A model generated the notes under the pieces. It saw only the letters and a program-made list of their open reading frames with translations, was not told the DNA's origin and searched no databases. DNA of 64,000 bases from Inquilinus limosus_F (GTDB lineage: Bacteria; Pseudomonadota; Alphaproteobacteria; DSM-16000; Inquilinaceae), in NCBI RefSeq assembly GCF_051487185.1, contig NZ_JAHVDK010000001.1, forward strand, positions 248,001 to 312,000, read 5' to 3'. A program made the translations under genes and the position numbers. Positions 8,798 to 24,272 of the stretch are shown piece by piece; the stretch's first letter is position 1; each line of letters opens with the position of its first letter.

Positions 8798-8859
8798 GAT
8801 ATCCGGTCGACAGCGCGGCCGGGCTGAGCGAGGCTGTGCCCGGCCGGGAGGAGAGCCGG

Positions 8860-9474
8860 ATGCCGTCGCCGATCGAGTTCTATTTCGACTTCGCCAGCCC
8901 CTATGGCTATCTCGGCGCCACGCAGATCGACGCGCTGGCCGCGCGCCACAGCCGCGAGGTGCAGTGGAAGCCGGTGCTGCTGGGCCCGATCATGAAGCAG
9001 ATCGGCACCAGGCCGATCCGCGATCTGCCGGTGCGCGGCCCCTATCTGGAGCGCGACGCGGCGCGCTTCGCCGCCTTCCTCGGCGTGCCCTTCACGCTGC
9101 CGGCGCAATGGCCGATCGCGGCGCTGGCGCCGTCGCGCGCGGTGTGGTGGCTGGCGGATGCCGGGCCGGCCCTGGCGCACGACCTCGCGGTTGCGCTCTA
9201 CGTCGCGCATTGGGGCCGCGGCGAGGACATCGCAGATCCTGCGGCGGTGATCCGCATCGCCGCCGGGCTCGGCCTCGACGAGGCGGAGACCGCGGCGGCG
9301 ATCCAGCGGCCGGAGGTGAAGGACCGGCTGCGGGCGGAGACCGAGGCAGCGCTGCGGAAGGGCGTGTTCGGCTCGCCCTTCTTCCTCTTGGACGGCGAGG
9401 GCTTCTGGGGCGCCGACCGGCTGGACCAGCTGGAATGGCGCCTCCGGGGCAGCCCTCGCGCGGCTGCCGGCTGA
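8860..9474 (+). CDS. 2-hydroxychromene-2-carboxylate isomerase family (DsbA/kappa-GST fold)
   Basis: 204-residue protein. The start EFYFDFASPYGYLGATQID carries the Ser-Pro active-site motif of glutathione-dependent HCCA isomerases (in place of DsbA CxxC), and the C-terminal GVFGSPFFLLDGEGFWGADR is the family's conserved end. Known members isomerise naphthalene-pathway intermediates with glutathione; many relatives act on unknown aromatic or thiol substrates. A good ribosome site (GGAGGAG) precedes 8860. It follows the flavin reductase by 62 bp and may share its transcript. Its stop codon abuts the stop of the convergent gene with no gap. Confidence 0.85.
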   Translation: MPSPIEFYFDFASPYGYLGATQIDALAARHSREVQWKPVLLGPIMKQIGTRPIRDLPVRGPYLERDAARFAAFLGVPFTLPAQWPIAALAPSRAVWWLADAGPALAHDLAVALYVAHWGRGEDIADPAAVIRIAAGLGLDEAETAAAIQRPEVKDRLRAETEAALRKGVFGSPFFLLDGEGFWGADRLDQLEWRLRGSPRAAAG

Positions 9475-10578
9475 TTACCTCACCTTGTCCGGCCTGTAGT
9501 ACTCCGGCGCCCAGCCCTTGCCGTTCCAGCGGAACAGCCGGTTGCCGTCGACCAGCAGGTCGCGCTTGCCGCCGGTGTAGCTCGGCGCCAAGGCGAAGTC
9601 ATGTGCCTTGCCATCGGCCACCGGGGTCAGCGATTGCGGGCCCTCGGCGAGGATCTCCCAGGGGCAGCCATTGGCGTCGCAATGCTTGGCGTCGTTCCAG
9701 AACACGATCACGTCCGGGGTCAGCTGCGCGGGCTTCTCGTCCAGCTCCATCTCCGCCACCTGGAACGGCGCGTCGCGCCAGTTGATCACCGCCGGCGCCA
9801 CCATCGGCGCATAGCGCGATTCGAGCAGCGGGATCAGCCGGTCGGGGATCGGGTCCAGCCAGCGCAGGGGCGGCGGCGGGCTGGCCGGGGCGGGCGCGGT
9901 CGGCGTCGCGGCGGCGGTGTCGGCCGGGGCCGGAGCGGCACCTGCGTCGGTCGCAGCCGGCGGCGTGGCTGGCGTGAGTGGCGTCGGCGCGCTCGGCGTC
10001 GCGGCAACGGGCCGTCCGCCACTGGCCAGATGAGCCACCGTTTCCAGCGTCAGCCCGTCGTTCGGCGACGGGATGTTGTTCTTCTGCTGATAGTCCCGCA
10101 CCGCCGCCATGGTGCGCCGGCCCGCCACGCCGTCGACCCGGCCAAGGCGGTAGCCCTGTCCGTTCAGGGCACCCTGCACCGCGCCGATCTCGGCCCGGTC
10201 GTATTCGATCGTCGGGCTGTCATAGACATAGGACCCGGCGATGCGGGGCGCACCGTCGCAGTTCTCCGGCAACGCGTTGCTCGTCTCGACCGTGGCGCCG
10301 CGGCCGTCGAAATGGATCGCCAGGTTGGCGCCGCTGTTGCTGGTCCAGGTTATGGTGTCGCCGACCGGCTTCGCCATGCCGGCCATCAGGCAGATGCCGC
10401 CGCGGCTGGAGCGGTGCAGCAGGAAGGCGACTGCGCCGTCCTGCGCCAGCTCCACCAGGAGGCGGATCGGCGCGCCGCCGCCGGCGACATAGGTGCCGGG
10501 CTCGATATTGGCGGCGGTCGCGATGCCCGCCCAGCCGGCGATCGCCGCCAGGCAGGCCAGGGCAAGGGGTGAACGCAT
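9475..10578 (-). CDS. secreted peptidoglycan-binding-domain protein
   Basis: 367-residue exported protein: signal peptide (residues 1-22, ending GIATA), an N-terminal beta-rich domain with two cysteines (GGICLMAG, PENCDGA), a PG_binding_1-like helix repeat around 128-180 (VQGALNGQGYRLGRVDGVAG...AVRDYQQ), a Pro/Ala/Thr-rich linker (about 185-240) and a C-terminal domain with DAKHCDANGCPW, which might form a disulfide. Likely periplasmic. The terminal domain is not recognised. The gene is convergent with, and directly abuts, the isomerase gene. Confidence 0.75.
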   Translation of the reverse strand: MRSPLALACLAAIAGWAGIATAANIEPGTYVAGGGAPIRLLVELAQDGAVAFLLHRSSRGGICLMAGMAKPVGDTITWTSNSGANLAIHFDGRGATVETSNALPENCDGAPRIAGSYVYDSPTIEYDRAEIGAVQGALNGQGYRLGRVDGVAGRRTMAAVRDYQQKNNIPSPNDGLTLETVAHLASGGRPVAATPSAPTPLTPATPPAATDAGAAPAPADTAAATPTAPAPASPPPPLRWLDPIPDRLIPLLESRYAPMVAPAVINWRDAPFQVAEMELDEKPAQLTPDVIVFWNDAKHCDANGCPWEILAEGPQSLTPVADGKAHDFALAPSYTGGKRDLLVDGNRLFRWNGKGWAPEYYRPDKVR

Positions 10579-10706
10579 CTAAGGCTCTCCCGTGTCGTTC
10601 GGTCGCGTGCGAAACGCCTGCGGCGCAGGTCGGGTTCCGTTTCCGCGCGGGGTGACGGCGGCGGCGCGATCGGCTAAACCGCCACACCCCCTTGGAAGAT
10701 GCACCG

Positions 10707-12062
<1,356 letters not shown>

Positions 12063-12064
12063 CC

Positions 12065-13045
12065 ATGGAGCTGCCGGCCGCGCTGCGCGCCGCGGTCGAC
12101 CGGGCGCTGGAGGGCGTCGGGCTGGCCGAGCTGTCGGCCGCAGCATCGCGGCTGTCGCAGCGCTACCGGGCGGAGCTGCGCGACGGCCGCTTCCATGTCG
12201 ATGACGACCGGGCGGTCCAGGCCTATCTCGCCACCCGGCTGCCGGCCACCTATGCCGCGATCCGCGCCTGCCTGGGAGCGGTGGCGGAGCGGCGGCTGGA
12301 CTTCGCCCCCAAGAGCCTGCTCGACGCCGGCGCCGGGCCGGGCACCGCGCTCTGGGCCGCGGCCGAGACCTGGCCGGACATCGCTTCTGCCACCCTGCTG
12401 GAGGGCAGCGCCGCCTTCCGCGACTGGGGCGCACGCCTCGCGCACGGAAGCCCGCTGCCGCCGGCCGAGTGGCGCGCCGCCGACCTGGCCCGGCCGCTGC
12501 CGGAGCTGCCGGCGCACGACCTCGTCATCCTGTCCTATGTGCTGGACGAGCTGGCGCCGGATCGGCGCGGCGCCCTGGTCGACTGTCTGTGGGCCGCGAC
12601 CGGCGACGTGCTGCTGATCATCGAGCCCGGCACCCCGGCCGGCTACCACCGTATTCTCGACGCCCGCGACCGGCTGATCGCCTCGGGCGGGCATGTCGTG
12701 GCGCCGTGTCCGCACGACCGCGCCTGTCCGCTCGCGGAGCCGGACTGGTGCCATTTCGCGCAGCGCGTCGCCCGTTCGCGCCTGCACCGCCAGGCCAAGG
12801 GCGGCGAGGTGCCGTGGGAGGACGAGAAATTCTCCTATGTCGCGGTCTCGCGCCGCCCGGCCGCGCCGATCCGGGGCCGCGTCATCGCCCCGCCCCGCGG
12901 CGCCGGATCGCGCATCGACCTCCGGCTGTGTGCGCCCGGGGGGCTGGTCGAGCGGACAGTGACGAAACGCGACGGCGCGCTGCTGAAGACGGCCCGGCGG
13001 CTGAGATGGGGCGATGCGGTGGAGGTGGAAGACAGCGGCAGCTAG
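12065..13045 (+). CDS. Rsm22/METTL17-like small-subunit assembly factor
   Basis: 326-residue class I methyltransferase-fold protein of the Rsm22 family (mitochondrial METTL17 relative), involved in small ribosomal subunit assembly. SAM-site motif SLLDAGAGPGTALWA near residue 84, acidic YVLDELAP near 160, and a cysteine cluster CPHDRACPL plus DWCHF (about 222-238) matching the Fe-S ligands reported for METTL17. The C-terminal third includes a small basic domain. Two-base spacing after hisS makes a translation-related operon. Whether it methylates rRNA is uncertain for the family. Confidence 0.87.
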   Translation: MELPAALRAAVDRALEGVGLAELSAAASRLSQRYRAELRDGRFHVDDDRAVQAYLATRLPATYAAIRACLGAVAERRLDFAPKSLLDAGAGPGTALWAAAETWPDIASATLLEGSAAFRDWGARLAHGSPLPPAEWRAADLARPLPELPAHDLVILSYVLDELAPDRRGALVDCLWAATGDVLLIIEPGTPAGYHRILDARDRLIASGGHVVAPCPHDRACPLAEPDWCHFAQRVARSRLHRQAKGGEVPWEDEKFSYVAVSRRPAAPIRGRVIAPPRGAGSRIDLRLCAPGGLVERTVTKRDGALLKTARRLRWGDAVEVEDSGS

Positions 13046-13060
13046 GGCGGTTCGGCCCGC

Positions 13061-13375
13061 CTAACGGCTATCCTCCACGCGCAGCAGCTCGACTGTGGGG
13101 GGTGAGGTCAGGATCTCGCTGAAAGCGTGCATCCAGCGACCGGTCTCTTCTTCGTCCGACCCGACCCCACGCTCGCGGAACTGGTCGAACTGATCCAGGT
13201 TGGTCAGCTCCACCTCGAACTGCAGCGCGGCGCCACCTTGGCCGCGGGTCAGCGGCACCAGCAGCCGGGCCTTGAGCTGGTTGCGCCGGGCAGCCTCGAC
13301 CTCGCGGTGGATGAAGTCGATCGCGCTTTGGCGGTTGATGGGCTGCACGTCGTACGAGAAGCGGGCGATGTACAT
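13061..13375 (-). CDS. conserved hypothetical protein (NIPSNAP/dimeric barrel-like)
   Basis: 104-residue cytoplasmic protein. MYIARFSYDVQPINRQSAI and the later VELTNLDQFDQFRERG alternate strands and helices in the manner of small dimeric alpha/beta-barrel proteins, but the family cannot be named with certainty. The start at 13375 is favoured by a strong GAGGAGG ribosome site 6 bp upstream; the longer reading to 13546 is Arg/Pro-rich and non-homologous in style. It is divergent from the HMA2-like gene, 169 bp apart. Confidence 0.65.
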   Translation of the reverse strand: MYIARFSYDVQPINRQSAIDFIHREVEAARRNQLKARLLVPLTRGQGGAALQFEVELTNLDQFDQFRERGVGSDEEETGRWMHAFSEILTSPPTVELLRVEDSR

Positions 13376-13802
13376 GTCGAGCCTCCTCGGGAGAGCATCT
13401 CCGGTCGGTTCTACGGGTGACAACACCCGTATTCGGACTTCGGTCCGCCATGGCGTCGCTGGATTACGTTCCGGCCGACACCAAGGCGTCATCGGTTTGC
13501 AACATGAATGAATTAGAAGACGCCGAACCTCAGTTCGGATAGCCATGATTGAGTACGTTCATTCCTCCTTGGGACGGCTGCGGGTGCAGCTGCCGCTGTT
13601 CCGCCGCAAGCCGCGCATCGCCACCGGCGTGGAGGCGACCATCGCCGCCATCGAGGGCGTGACCTCGGTCAGCGCCAACACCGTGACCGGCAGCGTCATC
13701 ATCACCTATGACCACCGGGCGCTGTCCGCCGCCGAGCTGTGGGAGGAGCTGGCCCGGCTCGGATATGTCGAGAGGTCGCCCGCTCCCCCGGCATCGCCGT
13801 CA

Positions 13803-16931
<3,129 letters not shown>

Positions 16932-16934
16932 GGG

Positions 16935-17459
16935 TCAGGCCTGTTTTTCACGCGTATCGGTCGTGGACGGCGGATGACGCGGCATCAGCCCGTTGCGCCG
17001 CCACAGCCCGGCTGCGTCGCCCGCGTACCACAAGAGCGTGATCGCCGGAGCGGCGATCCGGCCGCGGAGGAGCTGGTACACCCCCGCGCCGAGCAGCCCG
17101 ACGGCGACCGCCGACCGCAACTCGGATTTCGCCGCGCTCCAGCCGCGGCCCAGCCGTCCCTGCGGCCGGCCCGCGGCGCCGCGGATCCAGGCCGAAGCCG
17201 GCCGGCCGACCGGCGGGTCGGTCAGTGTGAACAGGTCGTTGGCCGTGGCGTGGGCGTGGAACAGGCCGGCGGCATCCGAGTAATGCACCAGCACGCTCGC
17301 CGTCCGCGGGTTGACCGCCACCGCCTCGACCCCGGCCCATTGCGACAGCCGGTCCTGCACCGCGGCGAAATAGGCGGCGTCGTGGCGCCTCTCGGGAATC
17401 CGGATGCGGATGCGGCCGGGGGTCAGGTGGCAGATATGGCCTGTGGGTCGGTCAGCCAT
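16935..17459 (-). CDS. HMA2-like domain membrane-associated protein
   Basis: 174 residues. The N-terminal HICHLTPGRIRIRIPERRHD...VEAVAVNPRTASVLVHY is an HMA2-like fold without CxxC. A linker (about 75-115) leads to a hydrophobic stretch AVAVGLLGAGVYQLLRGRI and a second short one (PAITLLWYAGDAAGLW), so it is likely anchored to the inner membrane. The start overlaps the preceding DUF5132-like gene by 8 bp and the stop is 3 bp before the ATPase start, so translation is coupled along the operon. Function inferred only: accessory to the P2 ATPase. Confidence 0.75.
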   Translation of the reverse strand: MADRPTGHICHLTPGRIRIRIPERRHDAAYFAAVQDRLSQWAGVEAVAVNPRTASVLVHYSDAAGLFHAHATANDLFTLTDPPVGRPASAWIRGAAGRPQGRLGRGWSAAKSELRSAVAVGLLGAGVYQLLRGRIAAPAITLLWYAGDAAGLWRRNGLMPRHPPSTTDTREKQA

Positions 17460-17814
17460 CGGCGCGCGCCCGCTCACCCGCCGGCCCTGCGGCCTCGTCC
17501 CCGCCCTGGAGCTCGTCGCTAGCGGCGGCCCCGGTCGTTTCGGTCGTGGCCGGCGGCACCGGCCGCGGACCTTGCTTCTGCGAGTCCTCTTCGCGCTCGG
17601 CCTGGACCTCGGCCACCAGGTCCTCCGCCGTCTCGCCCCATTCCGCAACTGTCTCGCGCCCGCGTTCGTAAAGCGCCAGGCTCGCCTTGATCGCGCCCTT
17701 CGCCGCCGGCCGGGCGGCATTCGACAGGCGCGGCAGGATATGCGGCGCGATCGCCGCGCCGACGATGCCGGCCACCAGCGCCGTCAGCACATTGCCGTTG
17801 AGTAGCTTGGCCAT
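17452..17814 (-). CDS. DUF5132-like membrane protein 1
   Basis: 120 residues. MAKLLNGNVLTALVAGIVGA begins a membrane helix (residues about 9-30), followed by the family pattern ARPAAKGAIKASLALYERGR and an acidic amphipathic helix AEWGETAEDLVAEVQAERE. The Pro/Ala-rich tail is likely disordered and cytoplasmic. GGGGAGA ribosome site 6 bp upstream. Second gene of the minus-strand operon with the HMA2-like protein and P2 ATPase. The family has no assigned function. Confidence 0.72.
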   Translation of the reverse strand: MAKLLNGNVLTALVAGIVGAAIAPHILPRLSNAARPAAKGAIKASLALYERGRETVAEWGETAEDLVAEVQAEREEDSQKQGPRPVPPATTETTGAAASDELQGGDEAAGPAGERARADG

Positions 17815-17853
17815 GGGGTGTCTCCCCTCGGATCGCCGGTCAGGTCGCCCGCG

Positions 17854-18162
17854 TCAGGCGGTCTGCTCTGCCTTGGCGCGGCGGCTGGCGGCCTGCGTCC
17901 TCGTGCCGCCCTCGGTCTCGGCCCGCTCCCGCTCCTGATCGAGCTCCGCCCGCGCCTCGGCGACGATGTCTCCGGTCACCTCACTGATCCCGCTCATCGT
18001 CTCGTTGTAGGCGACCATGCCGGTCTTGATCACCGTCTTCGCGACGGGCCGCAGGACGCGGCCGACGGTTGGAAGCACGGTCGGGGCGAGCAGGACGGCG
18101 CCAATGCCCACAAGAAGGCCGGTTCCGGCACCGCCTTTCAGGACGTCTTCGAACAGGGCCAT
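17854..18162 (-). CDS. DUF5132-like membrane protein 2
   Basis: 102 residues, a paralogue of the next gene: FEDVLKGGAGTGLLVGIGAV hydrophobic helix, then LRPVAKTVIKTGMVAYNETM and the acidic helix ISEVTGDIVAEARAELDQER. The tail is charged. A strong AGGAGGAA ribosome site precedes the ATG. It is the first gene of the operon running to 13803; the promoter must lie in 18163-18472. Confidence 0.72.
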   Translation of the reverse strand: MALFEDVLKGGAGTGLLVGIGAVLLAPTVLPTVGRVLRPVAKTVIKTGMVAYNETMSGISEVTGDIVAEARAELDQERERAETEGGTRTQAASRRAKAEQTA

Positions 18163-18472
18163 TTTGCGTTCCTCCTGGAACGGTTGCTGGACCGCGCGGC
18201 GCGTGGGTCAGCGCCCAGGGAGGCGGAAGAGCGGAATAGTCCCTCGAGCTGGTGGAAACCGGCTCGCCAGCTCGGCCCGATCATGGCTCCAGGTATCGGA
18301 GGACCCGCGCGTCGCTTGGTCGTCTCCCTCGAAATACGTTAACACCCGATGCGCAGGAACTCTACCTGGGTGTTACATTTTTCTTTCAATTTCAGCGCCG
18401 AATCGCTTCGTTTCGATCGGCGGATGAAAGGGCGAAGACTGTTCCGTTCCGGGAGAGAGGGAGGATCGAGAC
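18163..18472. promoter_or_regulatory. divergent intergenic region with long dyad
   Basis: 310 bp between the divergent DUF5132 operon and the DUF445 gene; no gene was seen in it. An 8-bp inverted repeat TAACACCC (18340-18347) / GGGTGTTA (18368-18375) is followed on the plus strand by CATTTTTCTTTC. This may be an operator pair or a terminator-like stem. The stretch 18330-18400 is distinctly AT-richer than its surroundings and is the likely promoter zone. Confidence 0.45.
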
Positions 18473-19774
18473 ATGGCCTCAGGCCCGCCGCCGCAGCCGG
18501 ACTCCGCCGTCCCGTCCATCGCGCCGCCCTTCGCATCCGGCCGGACGGAGGAGGTCGCGCGCCGCCGCCTCCGGCGCAACCGCCGGCTCGCGACCGGGCT
18601 GCTCGCCACCATGGGGGCGGCCTTCGTCGGCACGCATCTGGTCGAGCAGCCCGGCTTCGCCACGCAGCTGCTGCGCTCCGGCGCGGAGGCCGGGATCGTC
18701 GGCGGCATCGCGGACTGGTTCGCGGTGACCGCGCTGTTCCGCCATCCGCTCGGCCTGCCGATCCCCCACACCGCGATCATCCCCGGCAGCAAGGATCGGA
18801 TCGCGCGCACCCTCGGCCGCTTCATCGAGCGGAACTTCCTGACCGAGGAGATCCTGCTGCGGAAGCTCGCCGATGCCCAGGTCGGGCAGCGCTTCGCCGC
18901 CTGGCTGGCGGCGCCGGGCACCGCGCCGGTGATCGCCGGGCTGGTCGCCGGCGCGCTGCCGGGCCTGATCCGGTCGCTGGAGGATCACGACCTGCAGGAT
19001 TTCGCCAACCGCACGCTGGGCGAGCAGCTCCGCCGCGCCGACCTCGCGCCGATCCTCGGCCGGGTGGTCCAGCTGGTGACGACCAGCGGCGAGGCCGACA
19101 TCCTGTTCGAGCGGGCGATCGGCATCGGCGTCCGCTGGCTGGAGGAGAACCGGGGCCAGATCGACCGGCTGGTGGAAGCCCGCAGCCGCTGGTGGATTCC
19201 GAAGACGATCGACCGCCGGATCGCCGCCGCGATCGTATCGGCCATCGCCGACCTCCTGCGCGATCTGCGCCGGCCGGACAGCGAGGCGCGGCTGCGGTTC
19301 CGCGAGGCGCTCGCCGGCCTGATCGAGGAGCTGCTGCACTCGCCGGCCCGGCGCGATCAGGTCAACGCGTCGAAGAACCGGATCCTCGACAGCCCGGAGG
19401 TGCAGGCCTGGCTCGCCTCGATCTGGGGCCAGCTCTCCCGGGCGGCGCTGGAGGATCTGGCCGATCCGGCGTCGAAGACGCGCGCCGCGCTCGAGCACGG
19501 CATTGCCCTGATCGGCCGCACCCTGGCCGCCGACGTCGCGATGCAGGCGCAGATCGATACCCTGGTCCAGCGCCTGGCGATCCAGCTCATCTCCTGGCGG
19601 CGCAAGCTTGGCGGCTTCATCGCCGAGGTGGTGCGCAGCTGGGACACGCGCACCCTGACCGAGCGGCTCGAGCTCGTGGTCGGCAGCGACCTGCAATACA
19701 TCCGCATGAACGGCACCATCGTCGGCGCCTGCGTCGGCTGCCTGATCTTCCTCGCCACGCGGCTGTTCGGCTGA
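18473..19774 (+). CDS. DUF445 (YjiN-like) membrane-associated protein
   Basis: 433 residues. The core motifs GAEAGIVGGIADWFAVTALF and the HPLGLPIPHTAIIPGSKDRI region are diagnostic of DUF445. A first hydrophobic segment is near residues 42-60 (ATGLLATMGAAFVGTHLV) and a C-terminal helix (IVGACVGCLIFLATRLF) closes the protein; the middle is predicted helical. Probable inner-membrane protein with a large cytoplasmic helical domain. No biochemical function is established. Encoded alone, divergent from the P2-ATPase operon. Confidence 0.85.
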   Translation: MASGPPPQPDSAVPSIAPPFASGRTEEVARRRLRRNRRLATGLLATMGAAFVGTHLVEQPGFATQLLRSGAEAGIVGGIADWFAVTALFRHPLGLPIPHTAIIPGSKDRIARTLGRFIERNFLTEEILLRKLADAQVGQRFAAWLAAPGTAPVIAGLVAGALPGLIRSLEDHDLQDFANRTLGEQLRRADLAPILGRVVQLVTTSGEADILFERAIGIGVRWLEENRGQIDRLVEARSRWWIPKTIDRRIAAAIVSAIADLLRDLRRPDSEARLRFREALAGLIEELLHSPARRDQVNASKNRILDSPEVQAWLASIWGQLSRAALEDLADPASKTRAALEHGIALIGRTLAADVAMQAQIDTLVQRLAIQLISWRRKLGGFIAEVVRSWDTRTLTERLELVVGSDLQYIRMNGTIVGACVGCLIFLATRLFG

Positions 19775-19823
19775 TGCCGGCAGCCCGTAAACGGACTCTT
19801 CTTCATACTTCCTGCAAAAGAAC

Positions 19824-19909
19824 CGTCATTGCGAGGAGGCGAAGCCGACGAAGCAATCCATGCTTCCGCTCTTGCGGCCCTGGATTGCTTCGCTGCGCTC
19901 GCAATGACG
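19824..19909. repeat. 86-bp dispersed inverted-repeat element, copy 2
   Basis: Same arms as the copy at 5433-5518 (CGTCATTGCGAGGAGGCGAA ... CGCTCGCAATGACG), with a different central loop around GCTTCCGCTCTTGCGG. It lies between the convergent DUF445 and thiamine-diphosphate enzyme genes, the same setting as copy 1. Confidence 0.85.
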
Positions 19910-19962
19910 ATTCTTTCATAAGCTCGTCGGTAAGACGCGGCGGGTGGGCCGCCGCGCCGGCC

Positions 19963-21630
<1,668 letters not shown>

Positions 21631-21845
21631 ATCGGTCCTCTCTTGCTGGGCGGTGCGATGCCCCGGCAGGATAGGCCTCGAAGCGCGCCGGCGACATGAC
21701 CTCGCTGCAGGGCAGACGGACGGCATGCGCACGCACGGCATGACCGGGCGGGCTGGCCGGGACCGGCATGGTGATGCGATGATGTCCGCGGCGCCGCGGC
21801 ACGCGCCGCATTGACCGCGGCGCGCCGAAGGGCTCTTCTCCTGCC

Positions 21846-23060
21846 ATGCAAGACGGACTGCCGCTCGACTGGGACACCCGAGCCATCGCCGACCGGCATC
21901 GCGCCGGGCTGCAGGCGCTCGGCCTCTGGCTGGTTGAGGCGACGTGCCGGCCGGTGCCGCTCAAGGGCCTGTTCCCGGGATTCTGCGAGCAGGTGTCGCG
22001 GACCATCGTCCCGGCCTGGCGGATCCATCTCGGGCTCGAGGTGCTGCACCCGGAGATCAGCGGCACCATGCTGGTCTGGAGCGACGAGACCATCGAATTC
22101 GGAGAGCGCGCCCGGCAGGGAGTCCTGCAGAGCCCGAGCTATCTCAACAGCCCGACCAAGATCGTCGACGACACCGAGCGGGCGTACCGCCGGCGGCTCG
22201 ACTCCAACGTCACCGACATGCCGCTGCTGCAGGAGCTCTACGAGCTCGGCTCCACCGACTACTTCATCACGCCGCTGCCCTTCCTCGACACCAGCCGCAC
22301 CCGCTTCCTGTCCTTCGCCACGCGGCAGCCGGGCGGCTTCGACGATGACGATCTGAAGGCGCTGGACACCGCCGCCCGGCTGTTCAGCCCCTATGCCGAA
22401 CGCCAGGTGTGGAAGCGGATCGCGCTCGACCTGCTCGACACCTATGTTGGCGCCCGCACCAGCCAGCGCATCGTCGAGGGCCAGATCGAGCGCGGCCAGG
22501 TCGACTGGATCGAGGCGGCGATCTGGCTGGCCGATCTGCGCGCCTTCACCCGGCGCAGCGAGGTGCGGCCGATCGGCGAGGTGGTCGATCTGCTGAACGG
22601 CTGGTTCGGCGACATGGGCGTGGCGATCGAGGCCGAGGGCGGCGAGATCCTGAAATTCATCGGCGACGCGGTGCTGGCGATCTTCCCGGTGACGGCCGAG
22701 ACCGACCGCGGCGCCGCCTGCGCCGCCGCCCTGGCCGCGGCCGAAGCCTTCTGCGCCCGCGTCGATGCCTGGAATGCCGAGCGTGGCCTGACCGGGCCGG
22801 ACGCGGTTGATTTCGGCATCGGCCTGCATCTCGGCGAGATCGCCTACGGCAATATCGGCGCGGCCCGGCGGCTCGACTTCACCGTGATCGGCCCGGCGGT
22901 GAACCGCGCCAGCCGGCTGGAGGAGCTGACCAAGACCCTGCGCCGCCGGGTGCTGGTGTCCGAGCCGTTCCGCGACGCCTGCGGTCGTCCGCTGGTCGAC
23001 CTCGGCCACCACGTGTTGCGCGACGTCGAGGGCACGCACCGGATCTTCGGGATCGGGTGA
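21846..23060 (+). CDS. class III adenylate/guanylate cyclase
   Basis: 404-residue protein. An N-terminal 200-residue sensory region of unrecognised type precedes a class III cyclase catalytic domain: first metal aspartate in IWLADLRAFTRR, second in EILKFIGDAVLAIFP, and the purine/transition-state region YGNIGAARRLDFTVIGPAVN with a conserved Asn/Arg pair (AVNRASRL). It would make cAMP or cGMP in the cytoplasm; no membrane segment is evident. The N-terminus has the composition of a soluble input domain. Transcribed alone. Confidence 0.87.
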   Translation: MQDGLPLDWDTRAIADRHRAGLQALGLWLVEATCRPVPLKGLFPGFCEQVSRTIVPAWRIHLGLEVLHPEISGTMLVWSDETIEFGERARQGVLQSPSYLNSPTKIVDDTERAYRRRLDSNVTDMPLLQELYELGSTDYFITPLPFLDTSRTRFLSFATRQPGGFDDDDLKALDTAARLFSPYAERQVWKRIALDLLDTYVGARTSQRIVEGQIERGQVDWIEAAIWLADLRAFTRRSEVRPIGEVVDLLNGWFGDMGVAIEAEGGEILKFIGDAVLAIFPVTAETDRGAACAAALAAAEAFCARVDAWNAERGLTGPDAVDFGIGLHLGEIAYGNIGAARRLDFTVIGPAVNRASRLEELTKTLRRRVLVSEPFRDACGRPLVDLGHHVLRDVEGTHRIFGIG

Positions 23061-23090
23061 GTCCAAGGCGACCGAGGCAGCCTCTCTTGT

Positions 23091-23172
23091 CGTCATGGCG
23101 AGCCCCGAAGGGGCGTGGCCATCCAGAGATCGAGCCGCTGGATCGCTGCGTCGCTTCGCCCTCGCGATGACG
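23091..23172. repeat. diverged dispersed palindromic element, copy 3
   Basis: About 82 bp starting CGTCATGGCGAGCCCCGAAG and ending TTCGCCCTCGCGATGACG, with internal GGCCATCCAG/CTGGATCG arms. It shares the terminal CGTCAT...ATGACG layout of copies 1 and 2 but is clearly divergent. It lies between the cyclase and alcohol dehydrogenase genes, both on the plus strand. Confidence 0.65.
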
Positions 23173-23222
23173 AGGGCGTGCTGGTCCGATAGGGTTCACT
23201 CACAACAGCAATAGGCCCATCG

Positions 23223-24263
23223 ATGAAAGCCGTCGTCTTCGAACAGTTCCGCCAGGCGCCGACCGTGCAGACCGTGCCCGATCCGGCGCCGTCGCCGGAG
23301 GGCGTCGTGGTCAAGGTGGAGGCGACGGGGCTGTGCCGCAGCGACTGGCACGGCTGGATGGGGCACGACCCCGACATCGTCCTGCCGCATGTGCCGGGGC
23401 ATGAGCTGGCCGGCACCATCGTGGCGGTGGGCTCGCAGGTCCGGCGCTGGCGGGTCGGCGAGCGCGTCACGGTGCCCTTCGTCGCCGGTTGCGGCCACTG
23501 CCCGGAATGCGCCAGCGGCAACCAGCAGGTCTGCGAGCGGCAGTTCCAGCCCGGCTTCACCGCCTGGGGCTCCTTCGCCGAATACGTCGCGCTCGATTTC
23601 GCCGACGCCAATCTCGTCGGGCTGTCCGAAGGGTTCGACTCGGCTACCGCGGCCAGCCTGGGCTGCCGCTTCGCCACCTCGTTCCGGGCCATTGTCGACC
23701 AGGGACGGGTCCGGAGCGGGGAGTGGGTGGCGGTGCATGGCTGCGGCGGCGTCGGGCTGTCGGCGATCATGATCGCCAGCGCGCTCGGCGCCAATGTCGT
23801 GGCGGTCGACCTCACGGATCGGAAGCTCGATCTCGCCCGCCAGCTCGGCGCAGCGGCGACCGTCAACGCCGCCACCTCGGCCAATGTCGTGCACGAGATC
23901 CGCGACCTGACCGGGGGCGGGGCGCATGTCTCGGTCGACGCGCTCGGCCACCCCGCCACCTGCATGAACTCGATCCGGTGCCTGCGTCGGCGCGGCCGCC
24001 ACATCCAGGTCGGGCTGATGCTGGACGACCACGCCCGCCCGCCGGTCCCGATGGACCGGGTGATCGCCTATGAGCTGGAGATCCTGGGCAGCCACGGCAT
24101 GCAGGCGTTCCGCTACCAGGCGATGCTCGACATGATCCAGGCCGGCAAGCTGGCCCCGCAGAAGCTGATCGGCAGCCGCATTGCGCTCGACGAGGCGGCG
24201 GTGGCCCTGACGCAGATGGACCGCTTCGACGGCACCGGCATCAGCGTCGTCACGCGGTTCTGA
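23223..24263 (+). CDS. zinc-dependent alcohol dehydrogenase family protein
   Basis: 346-residue medium-chain dehydrogenase. Catalytic zinc site: GLCRSDWHGW and GHELAG; structural zinc: CGHCPECASGNQQVC (four cysteines); Rossmann motif VHGCGGVGLSAIMIA. Cofactor preference is probably NAD (VAVDLTDRK has an acidic residue after beta-2). Substrate not determinable. The N-terminus MKAVVFEQFRQ is canonical. It converges on 24273-24563 with only 9 bp between stops. Confidence 0.9.
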   Translation: MKAVVFEQFRQAPTVQTVPDPAPSPEGVVVKVEATGLCRSDWHGWMGHDPDIVLPHVPGHELAGTIVAVGSQVRRWRVGERVTVPFVAGCGHCPECASGNQQVCERQFQPGFTAWGSFAEYVALDFADANLVGLSEGFDSATAASLGCRFATSFRAIVDQGRVRSGEWVAVHGCGGVGLSAIMIASALGANVVAVDLTDRKLDLARQLGAAATVNAATSANVVHEIRDLTGGGAHVSVDALGHPATCMNSIRCLRRRGRHIQVGLMLDDHARPPVPMDRVIAYELEILGSHGMQAFRYQAMLDMIQAGKLAPQKLIGSRIALDEAAVALTQMDRFDGTGISVVTRF

Positions 24264-24272
24264 GGGCGGGGA